DNA of 64,000 bases, from positions 7,141,851 through 7,205,850 of the forward strand of contig OY987234.1 in assembly GCA_963920705.1 (NCBI GenBank), read 5' to 3'. Under the pieces are notes generated by a model that did not search any database, was not told the origin of the DNA, and was given only the letters and a program-made list of their open reading frames with translations. The DNA comes from Odiellus spinosus (taxonomy: Eukaryota > Arthropoda > Arachnida > Opiliones > Phalangiidae). Every line of letters starts with the position of its first letter. Positions within the stretch are counted from its first letter, which is position 1. A program made the translations under genes and the position numbers. This document shows positions 50,163 through 63,267 of this stretch, in pieces.

Positions 50163-51071
50163 CGTAATATGGTCCAAGACGACGACAGAAATCATCGGAA
50201 AAAAAGCTTTAACCTCGCGGAATGCGAGACGTTGTCTATTTCCCCCTCTCCATCGTATTATATATCCACTCATTTAGAACTAATAAAGTGAGAGGCCTCG
50301 AGAATTGGTCTTTTTCGAATTTCCCGGCTAACAGGATTAAGTCTCCTATTTCGCTAATATCCCGGCTATTCGCTTCAGGTTGCTAGACAATATATATAAC
50401 TCCCCCGCCCATTAGGGACAGACTTTCCTAATATGTCTGCAAAATGACGGAGACAAAGTTAAGTCGCGATAAATAAATACACTTTACTTTCTCGGGATGG
50501 TAATGACGCCTAATCTTATTTCCTCTATCAAAGTATTTATGCGAGAATTTCTTGCCGTTACGACGAAGATTACGTAATGCTCAACGCATCTTTTTCTAGT
50601 TGGGAATAATTTTGTTCCGCTGTTTTAGACTTCGTGTGGCGAAAGCGAATCGTCTGTGTACTTCGCGAGCTACGTCATAGTGTACCAGATATTTGGGTGC
50701 GAGGATCGATGTTTTCGCTGGTTAATTGGAAAGAATTCGTCTGTTTGTCGGACTATGCGCATGCCAATTAACGTCTTTGCGTAACATTTCGTGTAAAGGC
50801 TCTAATTTGGTGTGGAGTTATTTAGTAATTATTAGACGGAGCAAAGCTTCCAGGATTGAGGCGATTTTGCTTTCTTGAGCAAATAATAAAATCACGTGAC
50901 TTTTCAAGAAGTTTCCTTATAATTTTCTGACACCCAATTTCTCGTATTTATCTATAAATTTGAAATACCCGTGCTTAAAAACGCTTTGTCCAGTTGACAA
51001 TACTATGGTCACTAATACTAAAACTAAGCGCAAGTGCATGGTTTTATCAGTTCCTACATTTTCCACTGTTT
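50163..51071. other. unique DNA, no gene seen
   Basis: Balanced-composition sequence with short frames only. Nothing recognised. Confidence 0.5.
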
Positions 51072-51140
51072 GCCGTTAGAGGACGTTTATTAACGCCAGG
51101 TTTTGTTATTCATCTTTATCTATTAAGATAAGCGCCCATT
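51072..51140. mobile_element. family G half-element G3
   Basis: Contains GCCGTTAGAGGACGTTTATTA, TTATTCATCTTTATCTATTAAG and GCCCATTGTTTAC, matching the right halves of G1 and G2. No inverted left half was found upstream, so it is a solo arm. Confidence 0.6.
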
Positions 51141-54100
51141 GTTTACAATACAACATAATATATCGAATATACGTTTTTATAACGAAATTATGTTATTACG
51201 AAGTGATTTTTCCAACTGCAGTATAAAAACATTTAAATTCCCGCCGCTTTACCGTTCTTTCGAATATATAATAGCCCGAAAAGTGGGTTTCCGCCGCCGC
51301 TATTCTCTATTCAAGCTATTCTCTTCAGATATTCGCGATAACTAAGTCACGTTCTATCCTATAATGGCCCTTTTTTTAAGTTCCTTTCGGTTAACATACT
51401 TCCATTGTCTTCGCGGCGAATGAAAAACAACGCTCACCATATGATAATCCTAATACCGAATTTCAGTTCGTATATGGTCTATAGACTTAATTTTTCTTTA
51501 GTTTTACGACGGAGCTTCTTTAAGCTTTTGATTAGGAACGTGCGTCTCGATATAACTCTTTTTATTTCCAGAAAAAGAAAAAAAGAAAAAGAGAAACAAA
51601 TTGGCGAACTAAACTAAAATCAGATAAAAACCAATCTCGACAGAGAAAAGGATTCCAACTATAAAGCGGGGAAAAAACAAAACAAAAGATCTTTAAGATG
51701 ATTCTGATAGCCTTAAGTTTAGCCATAGAGACAAAGCCTTAGCGGATTAATATATCATGATAAATCTTAAGAGAAAAGAAAGTAGTTTCATTAACTATAT
51801 ATAAAGCGGAGAAGCGGAAACGATATCGCGAAGTTTGAGAGTCTCTTTCGTGATTTAGTTATTTTGTAAATTCTTATATAGAGATAGAGGGGGCAGACGA
51901 ATTACGCTCGATGCGATCTAAGGGTGAATCCCACTACACCGGGGAAAAAGAAAATAAAAGAAAACGGAGGAGAAAAGAAAAGTTTATAAATCAAAGATAA
52001 AAGGATAAGAAAGAGGCACAAAAACCAACATTTACCAGAAACCAAAAAACACCCGCAAAGCTAGGACACAAAAAATAAAATACTAATTTCGCTCTCAGCT
52101 TTTTTTGAAAAGCGTTTTTCTTCTATTCCGACTTCTATTCCAAGGCAATAGAGAGAAAGTTACGGGGGTAATGACGGAATTAAAAATATTACGACTAATT
52201 CCCCGCCTTTTATCGTTTTGTTTGTTCGTAAATGGACGAAACATGTGTAAATTTAAAAACTAGAACAGCGATCTTCCCTCTAAACATTCTATGTGGTTTA
52301 ATACGAATACGAGACGCGGAAAGTAATCCCTACAGGTTATGGAAATGTTTAGATCAAATATTCAAATGACCAACGGTTTTATCATAATTTGAAACTGCAA
52401 ATAAAAAAAGCCGCGCTATGATTCATACATTTACAGGGAATTGAAAAGAGCCAAATTTTAAAATTGAATACATTTCAGTGACAACCGTGACAATTTTAAT
52501 TTTTAACTTAAATTCCATTTGAGCAGAATATCACTGTTACGATGGTGGAATCTTGGTCTAACCGTGAAGATTCCCAAGAACAGGATCTTTGCTAAAAACC
52601 TATATGGCTCGGTCGGTGGGTTTCCGACGTCCCTCGAGTCACTGAGAAGAAAGCGGAGATCAGGCCCCGACGGAGATCGGGTTCAATTTCAGGGCCCGCG
52701 TATTTTTTTGGTATCTTTACCACATTGACCATTCCACGGAGTTCGAGGGAAGCCTCGGTTCGCGGGCGTTGAACTTTTTTTCAGTCCGGTTTGTACGGTC
52801 CCTTCTTTCCACCACCCGGCCACGTGAGATGTCCGAGCCATATAGTACGTAGTGAGGGACGAGGGGCTTGGAACGTTCCATCATTGAAACCCCCTTTCCC
52901 GTCAGACGAATATCCCCCCCCCCTACTTGCCCCGAGGGGTTTCGCGGGAAAGCGGCCTACCATCGAGTGGACCAAAAGAGAGATAGGGCAGCAAGAAATA
53001 CGAGACAAAAAAGAGAATATAGGAACATTAAACAATAGAAATCCGCGAAGTACGATTCGCTACTGACCGTACTTCCAGCCTCAGAAGGGACATACACTCC
53101 ATTGGAAAACCGCGCTTATCTATAAGAAATTAGGTCTTTTGAGAGGTTGCGGCACCAAAGCTTGATTACTTCCGACTCTTTCCTTCTTCATTTTCATTAT
53201 TAAATCAAACTATTTAACCAATTAATACATTTAAAAAAAAATGATCTTTCGAAAATTTGTTTCATTTACTCATTTCAAATTTAAAAAGATTAAACAAAAA
53301 AGTGCTATCAGTTGAACCGCGCGATGCTAAAATGAAGGTTTTAAGGTTTCTATATAATACGAAGAAAGTGATCGTAATTGTCAGTCGCAACTGCCAGGAA
53401 CCAGTTCGATAGAGCTATACTAGTTTCCAGCCTCGCTAAAGGAACCATTTAACACTGAAATAACGGGTTCTTTATGGAAAAAGTTACCCTTAGCGAGAAT
53501 GATTTCTGGTATTGTTCACTTCTATATAGGCTTTCTAATTCTGGCAAGATGATATGGAAACGCGAAACTCATTCGAGTCGGTCGTGCCATCAACAAAGCT
53601 CGAGAAAAAAAGAGCTTGTTTCGAAAAACAACTAAGATATAGTCAAGTTTTCCCATCATCATGCAGAGTTTAGTTAAGACTCGCTTCGAATCCTCTTCTC
53701 CGCTCAGGGCAGTGCTCTTGTCCTCTAAACGGGGGTGTTCCCGTAAGATTCAACATCCATTACAGTCAAATTTGTGTACTAAAACAGGCGTCATTTATGC
53801 GTAGCCCCTTGACAAACAATTCCCCTTTCTTGGACACGGGGACATTCTCACACTTCCCCACACAGCACGGTTCCAAGCTCAACAACATCCCCTATGTTCA
53901 ATTACGGTTTTCAACGCGTTCAAAGGCTTCCTAAACTTCAGACGCTGTCTAACGCGTAGCGAACGTGAGGAATACGTATAGATTCTATAACACTGCCTAC
54001 TAAATGTGCTAATGCATTTTGATCCTTTTAAGGCTTACTGATCGAGACTATGTAGATTACGTAACATGAAACAACCGCCGCGGATTGATACGTAGTGTTA

Positions 54101-54972
54101 AACCTAGTAGGGGTAAAAAGTAGTCGTTGGTAACTGTTCTTGAAATACGGAATCGACTGCGTAGGATTATATAGAGGGGTAGTAAAAAGAAATACAAACC
54201 CAACCACCCTGACGCGTCGTGGAATTCAAACGGAGTGGACAACGCGCCTAGAAGCTATCCCTATGATTTAAGAAGTGCTTGCTTTAGGGAACATTGTCGA
54301 TGAGACGTAGGCCTATTCGTTATTTAGGGTGGAATAGCTCTTTGACGCTATCCGAAAGAATTTTATATACTTATATATCGGAGAGAGGGTACCGAGGGTT
54401 GCTCGGTTGTAAACGGCCATTGTCCATTCCCAGCACAATTTCGCCTATATTCCTTCGCTTTCTCCATTCTATGTCCACCCCGCGTGCCGAAACGGCCAGT
54501 CTAACTACGCGGGGTTTCATCTATGGTGATTGAGGGAGGATGGGAGAGGGTTGGACCGCTTATTGACAGCCATGATCTCTCCCTCCTCGGGGCTAGGGTC
54601 CGACCTTACACCCCTCTCCTCCTTTTTCTTGGAGAGAAGTCTGGCATCCTTGGTTCTACACGGGTTAGCTCTTTTCCTCACAGCTTTGCTTGTTCCGACA
54701 TCGCTAGGGCTAGCTAAAAACATTCCCAGCACAATACTAACGAAACGACCAAAAATAGAGGGGCTAGGGTTTTGGGGGTCGAGTCTCGAAAGGGATCAGC
54801 GACCCCCAAAACTACAATCGTACACCGCGAGAGAGATGAAATCAGATTTGAGATTAGGGGCCTCGTTTTACAGAGACGTAAATACGTAGGGCTAATTAAG
54901 AATAATATGAGAGGGTAAAGAGAGGTTTCGATGAACGCGAACGGGTACGCCAAGCTACGATTAACGAAACTA
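51141..54972. other. long stretch without a supported gene
   Basis: Unique DNA, GC-richer at 52540-52980 and 54290-54800, with a C run at about 52914-52923. Frames in the GC-rich patches overlap on both strands. A short possible exon is listed separately at 53661. No domain recognised. Confidence 0.4.
53661..53742 (+). CDS. weak candidate first exon, unknown protein
   Basis: The ATG at 53661 opens a frame reading MQSLVKTRFESSSPLRAVLL, then SSKRGCS, before a good donor, C/GTAAGA, at 53743. Read through the donor, the frame stays open to a stop at about 53802-53804. The segment is rich in R, K and S, with no acidic residue except one E, which is the composition of a mitochondrial presequence. 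It is short, there is no visible partner exon, and such strings arise by chance; the call is weak. Confidence 0.15.
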
Positions 54973-55240
54973 AGCCGCGTTCACACTATGATAAAGTCAA
55001 AAATGAAAAATGTTTTAGGTCATACATTAACTGTAGTGTTCATTTTTCCAAAAATGTAAAATTAGCTTGAAAAGTACAGCTACGTTCAAATCGTATTTTC
55101 AAGATAGTATTTTCAAGATAGTTTCTTGATCAAAGATCTACACCGGTAACCCCAAAAAGTTATAACCTTTCCGAAACGGTTTAAAACATCTTAAGTGTGA
55201 ACGCGGCTAAGTTTCTACTTTCTAGCGTGAACGTAGTTTA
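54973..55240. mobile_element. family A MITE A6, composite (A inside A)
   Basis: Outer tips AAGCCGCGTTCACACTATG and the complement of AAACTACGTTCACGCTAG are inverted. A second inverted pair lies inside: CAGCTACGTTCAAATCG at about 55079 and the complement of TTAGCCGCGTTCACACTTA ending at about 55210. The inner unit has the GATCAAAGATCTACACCGG and ACCTTTCCGAAACGG landmarks. Two A elements are therefore nested or partly overlapped. Confidence 0.75.
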
Positions 55241-58200
55241 ATACGATCGCGTGAAGTATAAAATTTCGAGCAAATCCATTTCTCAACGCGTCTGATAATA
55301 ATCTTAATCTATTATCACAAACGCGTTCAATTTCGAGTGTTATAAGAACGTGTACATGAACATTACTTTATCAACGCGTAGTCGGAGGTAAATATACGTT
55401 GACGTATGCGTTCGGAAGAAGAAAAAAAATATATATATTTACATTTTCCTCCGCATACGATTGTTTTATTTAGGCTTAATATTTTCTTTTAAGAAAAACA
55501 ATTACGCGCGGTGAGTTAATTTAATTTCCGTTTGTCCGAAGGCGTTTCTCTTCAACCGCGATTACCATGGTCGCGAAAACAAAAGCCGACAATAGCTCTT
55601 CCGTCGCGAAAATAAATTTAGTCCGTCTTTTCATGTAAAAAAAAAAAAGAAAATAATAATAACAACGCTCGCGGGGGGTCGCGATTAACGCACCAAACGT
55701 TACTCTTGGAATAATAATACTATATTATAATGTAAAACTGAGGAGCGCCCCCTGGAGGAGGAAACGCCGCTGCAACGTTATAAACTATATAGCTAAGCTT
55801 AAATAAATCTAGATTATTCGCGAAGACTCTTTCAATAAAGATTAAAGCCAGGTACCCTCGTAAAACCAGTTCACGCGGGGTATTTTGAATTTAATTCCAC
55901 GTGGAATGGAAGGTATTATTCCTTTTGTAAGGCGAATACGAAAAGAATTTATTAGCTCTTCTCTTTCTCTTCTCTCGAGTTCTTAATTATGATTGATGGA
56001 GCGTTTATAATAACGGTAATTATCATCGCGCGAAGGGTAATTTGAATGTTTTAAGCGAGAGCGAACTGAGCCGAATGGGCCCCCGATGGGCGCGGTGTAA
56101 GGAAGAACCCTCTTGTTATTCTAATTCTTCTCGGCATAAACAGCTCGCGATATATAGTTTCGAGACCCCGAGAAGAAAAGAAAATGAAATTAATTTACGA
56201 AAGATGTCGAAACGCGATCGGCCAATCGACCCACCGCAACCTAGCTCCAATTTAGTCGCGCGCGAGCCAAGAAACGAACCAATTACTCCCCTCCTTCCAA
56301 ACGCTACACTTTATCTGGAGAGCTATCGCGTCTCGAAAAATAATAAATTATTACGCAAACACCCCGTAAATGTCACGTTACCTTCATGCATTGTTCCAAG
56401 GGCAAAACCAAAAAAAAAAAAAAAAAAAAAAGAAAAATAGTCGATATTAAAAAAGGTTTTGTATATTCTAAGCAATTATTTTGCTTCGAATATATAAATA
56501 AGTTAGCGTAATTATTAATTTTAACTATATATCAAATTACAACCATGAAAGGAGGTGAAATATCTACAGAAAAGCAGGTTTTCTAATGTAAATTTAAGGT
56601 TCTTAGAGACTGCGTCCAACAGTGCAACTATTTCTTTTGTTTAATTTAATTTCACAATTTTGATAAAGTTAAAGAGTCTTCTCCTAAAAGAGCTAAAGCC
56701 AAACGTATCCCTCTTCCTTACAATTTTTTTCTCAAAACACGGAGTTTTCTTTCATTTTTATAAAGCATGATGGGGCGAGATACTTGGCGCCACGAAGCGC
56801 TAGATAGCTTCTTAACTTTATAAAATTTTCAAAAAGAAACTATATATTTTGGAGGTTAAGAAGAAAGCTTTTTTTATATTAAGCCTTTATCTCTTCATTT
56901 TAAAGCGAGCGAATCTTTCTATACGTAGCCTAGCTTGACCTTTTCAACAAGTTTCTCGTGACCATCAACAAGTGGAGGAAAATTCCCTGGCAAAATCTTC
57001 TAACATTAAAATTTCGTAATATTTCAAGTGTTAAAAATTTAAAATTTCAAGTTTCGCAGTCTTATAAGGCATATATTGCGAATGGAAATATGATTCGTCT
57101 ATTTACGACGAAAAATAAAATGTCGAGAAGCCATCAAGTCGAGTCATCATCAAAACATTTTTATTCCAAATATAATATATTTAAATAAAAAAAGCACCAA
57201 AGCCCGATGCTTATGATGATGATGATGATGACGCGACGAATGACGGCTGAAAAAAGGCTCCCTGGAATCAATTTGGGACGGGGACTTAGCGGTGGCTAAA
57301 GGTGAGAGGAGAGAGGAACCATTCAAAATTGATGTTTTTAAAACCAATAAAGATTGCCATCGGAAATCGGAGCTCGTTTTATAGTCAAAAGAGACTGGGG
57401 ATTGATATTGCAATATGTGCAAAGGCTTCCCGTAACTTATTCGACATTAAATTTCAGGCCGAGATTAAAGTTTATTACCCGCTGAAACTTCAGACTGACA
57501 CCGACTTCAGTTCGTTCATCGATTTAGAGCGCCTATTAGACCATATTATATACAGTTTCTCTTTCTACCATTGATCCCCGATTCCCCGTTTCTAGCCCCA
57601 TTGGTCGTAATTCGACGGACGACGTCGACGTAAATTTCAATTCAAATATGGACACGACATTCGCTGAATGAATAAAAATTGAGCGAACCACAAAAAAAGA
57701 GCAAGGATGGAAAAATGGGTATAATACTTCTTTGTAAGATATCGGCTCGGATAAGGGCCAGGAAACGTATTGGGTGCTAGCATATGGTGACAAAAGCGCC
57801 GGCTAAGCCGAAATCTAGGCCTAAACTATGGCTAAATATGTGGGGTTTCTTTAGTCGCTATCCCTAAAAAGAGCCGCGCTCGACTCTCAAAGGATTCGTC
57901 GGAGCGGAATTGTTATTACTTGCCGTGGAAAATGCATCTGTGATGGGCGTTCGAGGCTCGTGAGTGACATCCGTGTGACATTTTCTACCTTACACCGAAG
58001 AACAACTCGCCGACAACCCTACTATACGCACCCTATACTATTTCTTTTCAATACGTGACGCCGAGATCTCGAATAATAATAATACAAATTTTAGTGGTTT
58101 AAACGCGAGCGGGCCATGTCTTCTAAAGATGATAAAACCCCTGCAAATGCTCACACGCGTTCGTGGTCACGGAAAGGAGGGCGAGTTACGAGGATCCGAC

Positions 58201-60240
58201 TAGCTACGCTGACTCGAGCGGCAGTCAAAATCTATTTTAAATAGCCTAGTCAAGCTAAAATGTGGATTTTTTTTACGAAAGTGTACTAGAGTTGCTATAA
58301 AATTAGAGATAGCGAAATGAGTCTCGTAACGCCGCGTACGGGTACGTCAAGATATAACTTTAATAGTACGTTGCTTTAATCGCGGTTGCATTACTTAGAA
58401 CAGATTTTGAGATACTTTGAAAATTCCTTAAAATCAATATTAGTGAAAAAAAATCACGTGCTGATTCAGTCGCTTCGCGTGAAAGAGTTTGACCACGCCC
58501 ATTATTTAAATACTCAAAATTTCTTTCGTAAATAAAACACTAGTTTCTAATCTTGTTCGTCAGAAAATATAACTTTTTCAGTTTAATTTTGCATAAACGC
58601 GTTTTTCAGTAATACACCGAACGGCTGCAATTTCAATAGGTTTTTATGAATTAATAACATATCCGAAATAGCTTTTAAAAATCATTTCATTATACCTTCT
58701 TTCGGAATTAGCGTCTCTAGTCAATTACCCAATGATTTTGGAATTATCTCTCATCTTTGGGGGTGAAATTGAACCCTGGGTGCTTAGAAAAGAGGGGGTG
58801 AGAGTGGGGAGGCGTTACTAATTCGGGTTGATTAGCCGCGGTCGCAAATTTGGGCGGCGAGATAGTCGGCGCGAAAACGGAAACGACTATACGAAAATTT
58901 TAGAATTTTAGTGAAAAGAAAATGATGATTTTTGGGTAAAAAAGAGCGAGATTTGGACGCGAATTATCTTAATGACTTTCGAATGGAATCGCGGCCACTA
59001 CAACCACTGACGTTCGAGCTTTTTGTTCGGTCAACCGCGGGCGAAATCTAAAAAAAGGGCGCCCTCCAAACCGGAGAGAGAAAGCGGGGGTGGATAATGT
59101 TTTCAAACTCGAAGAAAAACATTTCTCCTGTTAAAATCGAGATGTCAGCGAACGCGAAACTGTAGATACCTTTTATCACTATACGTTTATTTCATTCTAC
59201 ATATAGGAACCACGTAGATTCGCGCGTACTGACAACAGACTATAGTTCATCTTAAATTTTTCCGAACCTAAATCAATTTGAGTCGTCACCGCGTACGAGG
59301 GTAAATTCTTAAGAAAACTAGAGAGAAACGCGGTATTGGCGCTGAAGAGTTATACTAGTATAGAATTGATTTCTAGCTAGGTAAAATTTGAGGGCGTATT
59401 TTTATTAGTTTTTATTAGCTGGGCGCTCGTAAAATTATATTTTCTCCTCATTCTCTTTCATTTTTCTCTTTTTTATTATTTCAATTCGTGGCCCTAAAGC
59501 TCATCTCGTGCGGCGAAAATATGTCGGAGTTCTCCTTTTAGACTGCGCCGGAAAATTAGTTCGGCACGCGAACATTATATACCTCTATCTATATACTCCT
59601 ATAGCTATATAGCTCTTATTGCGAAATTATTTCTTTACTTTTTGGAAGTAATAAGGCGTTAGGCTCAATCGAAACAATGAAGAAACCTATAAGGAGAACG
59701 TCTCGTATCCCACGCTTTTTAGACAAATTTATTTACGATATAGACAAAAATTTAAGGCGGATAGCTGGGATATCTTTGGTTTTAGATAGTACGTTCCCAT
59801 TTCTCCCCATTGTTTTCATTTTGGAACCGTGCACTGTCCGAGGATAATTGAGGAAAAACCGGGAAAAACTTGAGCTTCCCGCCTACAATTATTATGTTTA
59901 TTTGTATCTGTCAATGACTATATAGTTCCTTTTCATTCTTATAGGAAATTGTAAGAAGAGAAACAATGAGATGACATTATTTGCCAAAAGAGAAGAAAAT
60001 AATTATAATCGACCTAATAATATTGTATAATGTATTGTACGGGTATATGGATAGCGAAACAATGAAAAAGATTTCAAAATATAATATGATATAATAAGAG
60101 TCGCGTACCAGGCAACACCAACAACCGCAGCCGAGAAAAAAACATTCCAGACCCATATCTAGAGCTCGGAATCGGATAATGAATAACTTTGGATATCCAT
60201 TGATAAAAAGGCTTTTTTCAGTTATTTCAATGTAGAATCT
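55241..60240. other. long stretch without a supported gene
   Basis: Unique DNA with an A run at about 56409-56431 and a (GAT)n run at about 57210-57231. Two frames are slightly protein-like: an ATG at 56204 (MSKRDRPIDPPQPSSNLVAR) and the stretch at about 57457-57565 after a TTTCAG (AEIKVYYPLKLQTDTDFSSF). Neither has a matching partner signal and I do not call them genes. Confidence 0.4.
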
Positions 60241-60538
60241 AGCTACGGTCACACTAGCCTTTCTTAATAAATTTGAAACGGTAAAATTAAACCTATATTC
60301 AAATCGCCAGAAATCGTTTTAAGCGTCACGTGTTCACGCATTATCGTTATAAATCGATTTATTGTAGCTTCATCTATCGGTTGTTGAAACCGAATCAGTA
60401 TGAATCTGGTTCCCGAAGCAGTTTCAAGAAATCGAATCAAATCGATTAGAGAAACGACGGCTTCGAGTTCACGCGACTCCTATCGAAACGTTTGGAAATG
60501 GTTTAAATAGATTGCAAGGCCTAGTACGAACGGGGCTT
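60241..60538. mobile_element. long family A subtype, copy A8
   Basis: Tips AGCTACGGTCACACTAGCC and the complement of AAGCCCCGTTCGTACTAGG. Reverse-complementary to A7 over its whole length, including GAAACTGCTTCGGGAACCAG and AATAAATCGATTTATAA. At 298 bp it is the fuller copy and defines the subtype's right end, which A7 has lost. Confidence 0.85.
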
Positions 60539-61638
60539 ATTTGAACAATATCAAAGACACGAATCAATTTACGTAAAAGGACAGGGCTTAACTAAAAGCT
60601 TAATTAAAAGCCACCCTTATTAAAGAACAGCGGCTTAAAAATAATCCGAATTTTATAAAACAAAAATATTACCCAAAATTTGAAAAGAAACTGAAGCGAA
60701 TTAACTTTTTAAATAAATATTATACTCGAGTATAAGATTAAATTTAGAAAGTGGATTAAAAACCGAATATTTTTTGGAAATCCTTTAAACGAAAGAAACG
60801 AAGCCGCCGACTAAAATAAATAGTATAAGACGTTAGTTCTTAGGGGGCCTAATTAATGCAAAACCCCGGCTTGTACTGACGAAAATTTACATATTATTTT
60901 TTATTTTAAACCCGCTACGCTTGTTTGAAGAAAACCGCAAAATATAAAATCCACCTAAGACATAATCCCCTGGAGGATATCTATGGCAGAGAATGTTTAT
61001 CCAGAAATATATAAACCCAGTAACTCCCCGCTCAACGAAACAATAAAGGGAATCTCGAGAGGAAACGGAACAGACTATTCTTACAAATAATAATACCGAG
61101 ATCAGAATTTTAATTTAAAAATTAAAATAAATATGAGCATGAATTTATTCGTTCCATACGAATACGTAACTAGACTTAACTACTTATTCGTGGTTAGAAG
61201 GAAGCAGCCAAGTACTTGGCCACGTAAAATAATTTTCTTCGTTGTTGGTTAAAATATAACCATTTAAAATAAATGTAGCCCCTATAAGAACCTTCGACCA
61301 ATCAGCGCCTTAATATATTTTCCTTCACTTAAAGATAATTTAATCCACGAAACTAAACTTATTTAACGGAAAATTCTTCTTAAATATATTAAAAAACGTT
61401 ATCTTTAAATCATTAAGCCTAAATATAAAAAAAGATTCAAAATTACACTTCGAGTTAAGTTTAAAATTGCACGTTTGCAATAAAAACTAGGATTTCAATA
61501 ATCGTATTCAAGGGAAGTTTACATGTACTACTTTTTTCCCAATAAAGTTTAACATTGTGTATCAATTCGCTTCATCTTTTCTCATTTTAAAAACATCGCG
61601 TGTAAACCTGACCAACAAGATAGAGAGACAAATAGATA
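60539..61638. other. unique AT-rich DNA, no gene seen
   Basis: Short frames only; nothing recognised. Confidence 0.5.
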
Positions 61639-61750
61639 AAGGCGCGTTTTCAATCAAGATGTTTTTGGGCCAAAAAAGTAACTTTTTCGTCATAATAACT
61701 AAGGTAAATGTCTATAGTTGGCCAAAAATTCTTGATTGAAAGAGAAGCTA
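61639..61750. mobile_element. family B MITE, copy B3
   Basis: Left tip AAGGCGCGTTTTCAATCAAG, right tip the complement of TAGCTTCTCTTTCAATCAAG. The middle AAAAAAGTAACTTTTTCGT, TAACTAAGGTAAAT and CTATAGTT are as in B1. B3 lacks a segment of about 15-20 bp near the right end that B1 keeps (GACGGAAAAGTTACGTTT). Confidence 0.8.
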
Positions 61751-62446
61751 TAAATAGAGAATTATTAATATTGATGATATAAGCATTGAACCGAAACTAA
61801 AGGTTACTTTTCATCTTCCTTTGAAAACAAAAGTTAGAAGCAAAAAATAAAATATCTGAAAATAATAGAGGAAAAGAAAAAAAAAAAAAAAAAAACAAAG
61901 AGAAGAACAACGAATAGAAAGAAAAGTTTAAAAAGAATCAAATGAATTTAAAGTTAGCTAGCTACCTTCTTAGTACTATACTAGTCCATCCTGAATCCTG
62001 ATATATAGTTAGTTTCATTGGGAAATTTCAGTTTCCATTAACGATAACCCCTCTCGCCCTTTACGTGAAAAAACTGAGGTTCATCGCCGAACTTTACAAA
62101 TGAAACAAACCTCGGAGTTTTTTTTTTTTTATTTTTTTCTTGACTAATAAATATGTATGAAGTAGGGAATTTGGGCTTAAGATCCCCCCTCCCTTTCGCC
62201 TTATACGGGGACCTATACCATACGTACGTAATACCGAAGAGAGGGTATAATACATATGTGCAGAGGAATTGCGAGCTTAGTTAAAAAATAAGATGTTCGT
62301 CTAAAACTAAACTTTTCTCCCATTACAAGGGGCATACTTAAAAAGAATCAAAATACCAACGTAAACCTAGGCTTTTCCAATAAAACAAACGAATCTATTT
62401 CGAGATTTACTCGATATATAAAAATAAACATTGAATGTTCAAGAAG
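61751..62446. other. unique DNA, no gene seen
   Basis: A purine-rich A run lies at about 61876-61894 and a T run near 62118-62131. Nothing else recognised. Confidence 0.5.
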
Positions 62447-62732
62447 TTAAAACGGAAATTCATTCGGACTCAATTCTGGGCTTCGTTATAACTTTAAACT
62501 TTTTTATTGGCTTGAATTATATATATAACGGGTTCAATTAATTAATAGGCAGACTGTATAGTATTGGATAGTTTGGAAATTTACATCGCTCTATCGTTTC
62601 TTGCATGTTTAATAAATTAAAGCGGAAATTCATTTGGACTCAATTCTGAGCTTCGTTATAACTTTAACTTTAAACTTTTTTATTGGCCCGAATAAACGAC
62701 CGTAATTACATAATTAATTCGCCAACTGTATA
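62447..62732. repeat. 170-bp direct tandem duplication
   Basis: CGGAAATTCATT(C/T)GGACTC with AATTCTG(G/A)GCTTCGTTAT occurs at 62453 and 62623, and both copies continue through AAACTTTTTTATTGGC to a final ACTGTATA. The second copy has an extra TTTAACT. It is an imperfect local duplication. Confidence 0.85.
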
Positions 62733-62985
62733 ACAATCTAATTTAGCGAATCTATAACCAAAGCTTAATTAAATTCAACGTTAATAAAATGGCGGAGAAT
62801 TAAAATATTTTTGCATAACTAGCGAGAGTTAACATAATTAAGAAAAGTAGTCCACGAAAACACTACATTCTGAATAACGTTGAACGGAAGTCAGTAAGGA
62901 CTACTTTAGGTTCAATTAACATGGCGTATCACACTTTACCCAAACTAATCTTGACATCATCATTACATCGCTTCTCGACCATTGG

Positions 62986-63165
62986 ACAGAATTCCATTGG
63001 ACAGAATCCCATTGGGCAGAATCCCATTCGATCCACAATCCCATTCAACCGATACGTTTTCGTAAACCAGAATCCCATTCGACCGAATCCCATTCGACCG
63101 AATCCCATTCGACCGTCAATCCCATTCGACCGAATCCCATTCGACCGAATCCCATTCGACCGACG
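62986..63165. repeat. 15-bp minisatellite, left array
   Basis: About ten units related to CCGAATCCCATTCGA, the first ones degenerate (CAGAATCCCATTGGA). The period is divisible by three, so a frame stays open and spells NPIRP repeats; this is not evidence of a gene. Confidence 0.9.
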
Positions 63166-63194
63166 TTCACAATCAGAAGTCCATTAACACATTC

Positions 63195-63229
63195 TAACCT
63201 AACCTAACCTAACCTAACCTAACCTAACC
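63195..63229. repeat. interstitial (TAACC)7 telomere-type repeat
   Basis: Seven perfect TAACC units, equal to GGTTA or TTAGG on the other strand. TTAGG is the telomere repeat of most insects and many other arthropods. Unique DNA continues on both sides, so this is interstitial and not a chromosome end. Confidence 0.9.
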
Positions 63230-63267
63230 ATTATCGGCTTAAATTCATCGGGACGCCCTTTTTGGTT

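Noticed and set aside
52670..52700. GGTTCAATTTC resembling a tRNA or SINE B box
   Set aside because: No A box at the right distance and no cloverleaf could be drawn.
54294..54953. Several frames of 60-119 codons on both strands
   Set aside because: Mutually overlapping, serine/leucine-rich, no family features.
57457..57565. TTTCAG followed by an acidic, protein-like stretch
   Set aside because: No donor and no partner exon; the frame runs to a stop shortly after.
62921..63187. Frame with NPIRP repeats
   Set aside because: The 15-bp minisatellite period keeps one frame open; no other gene signal.
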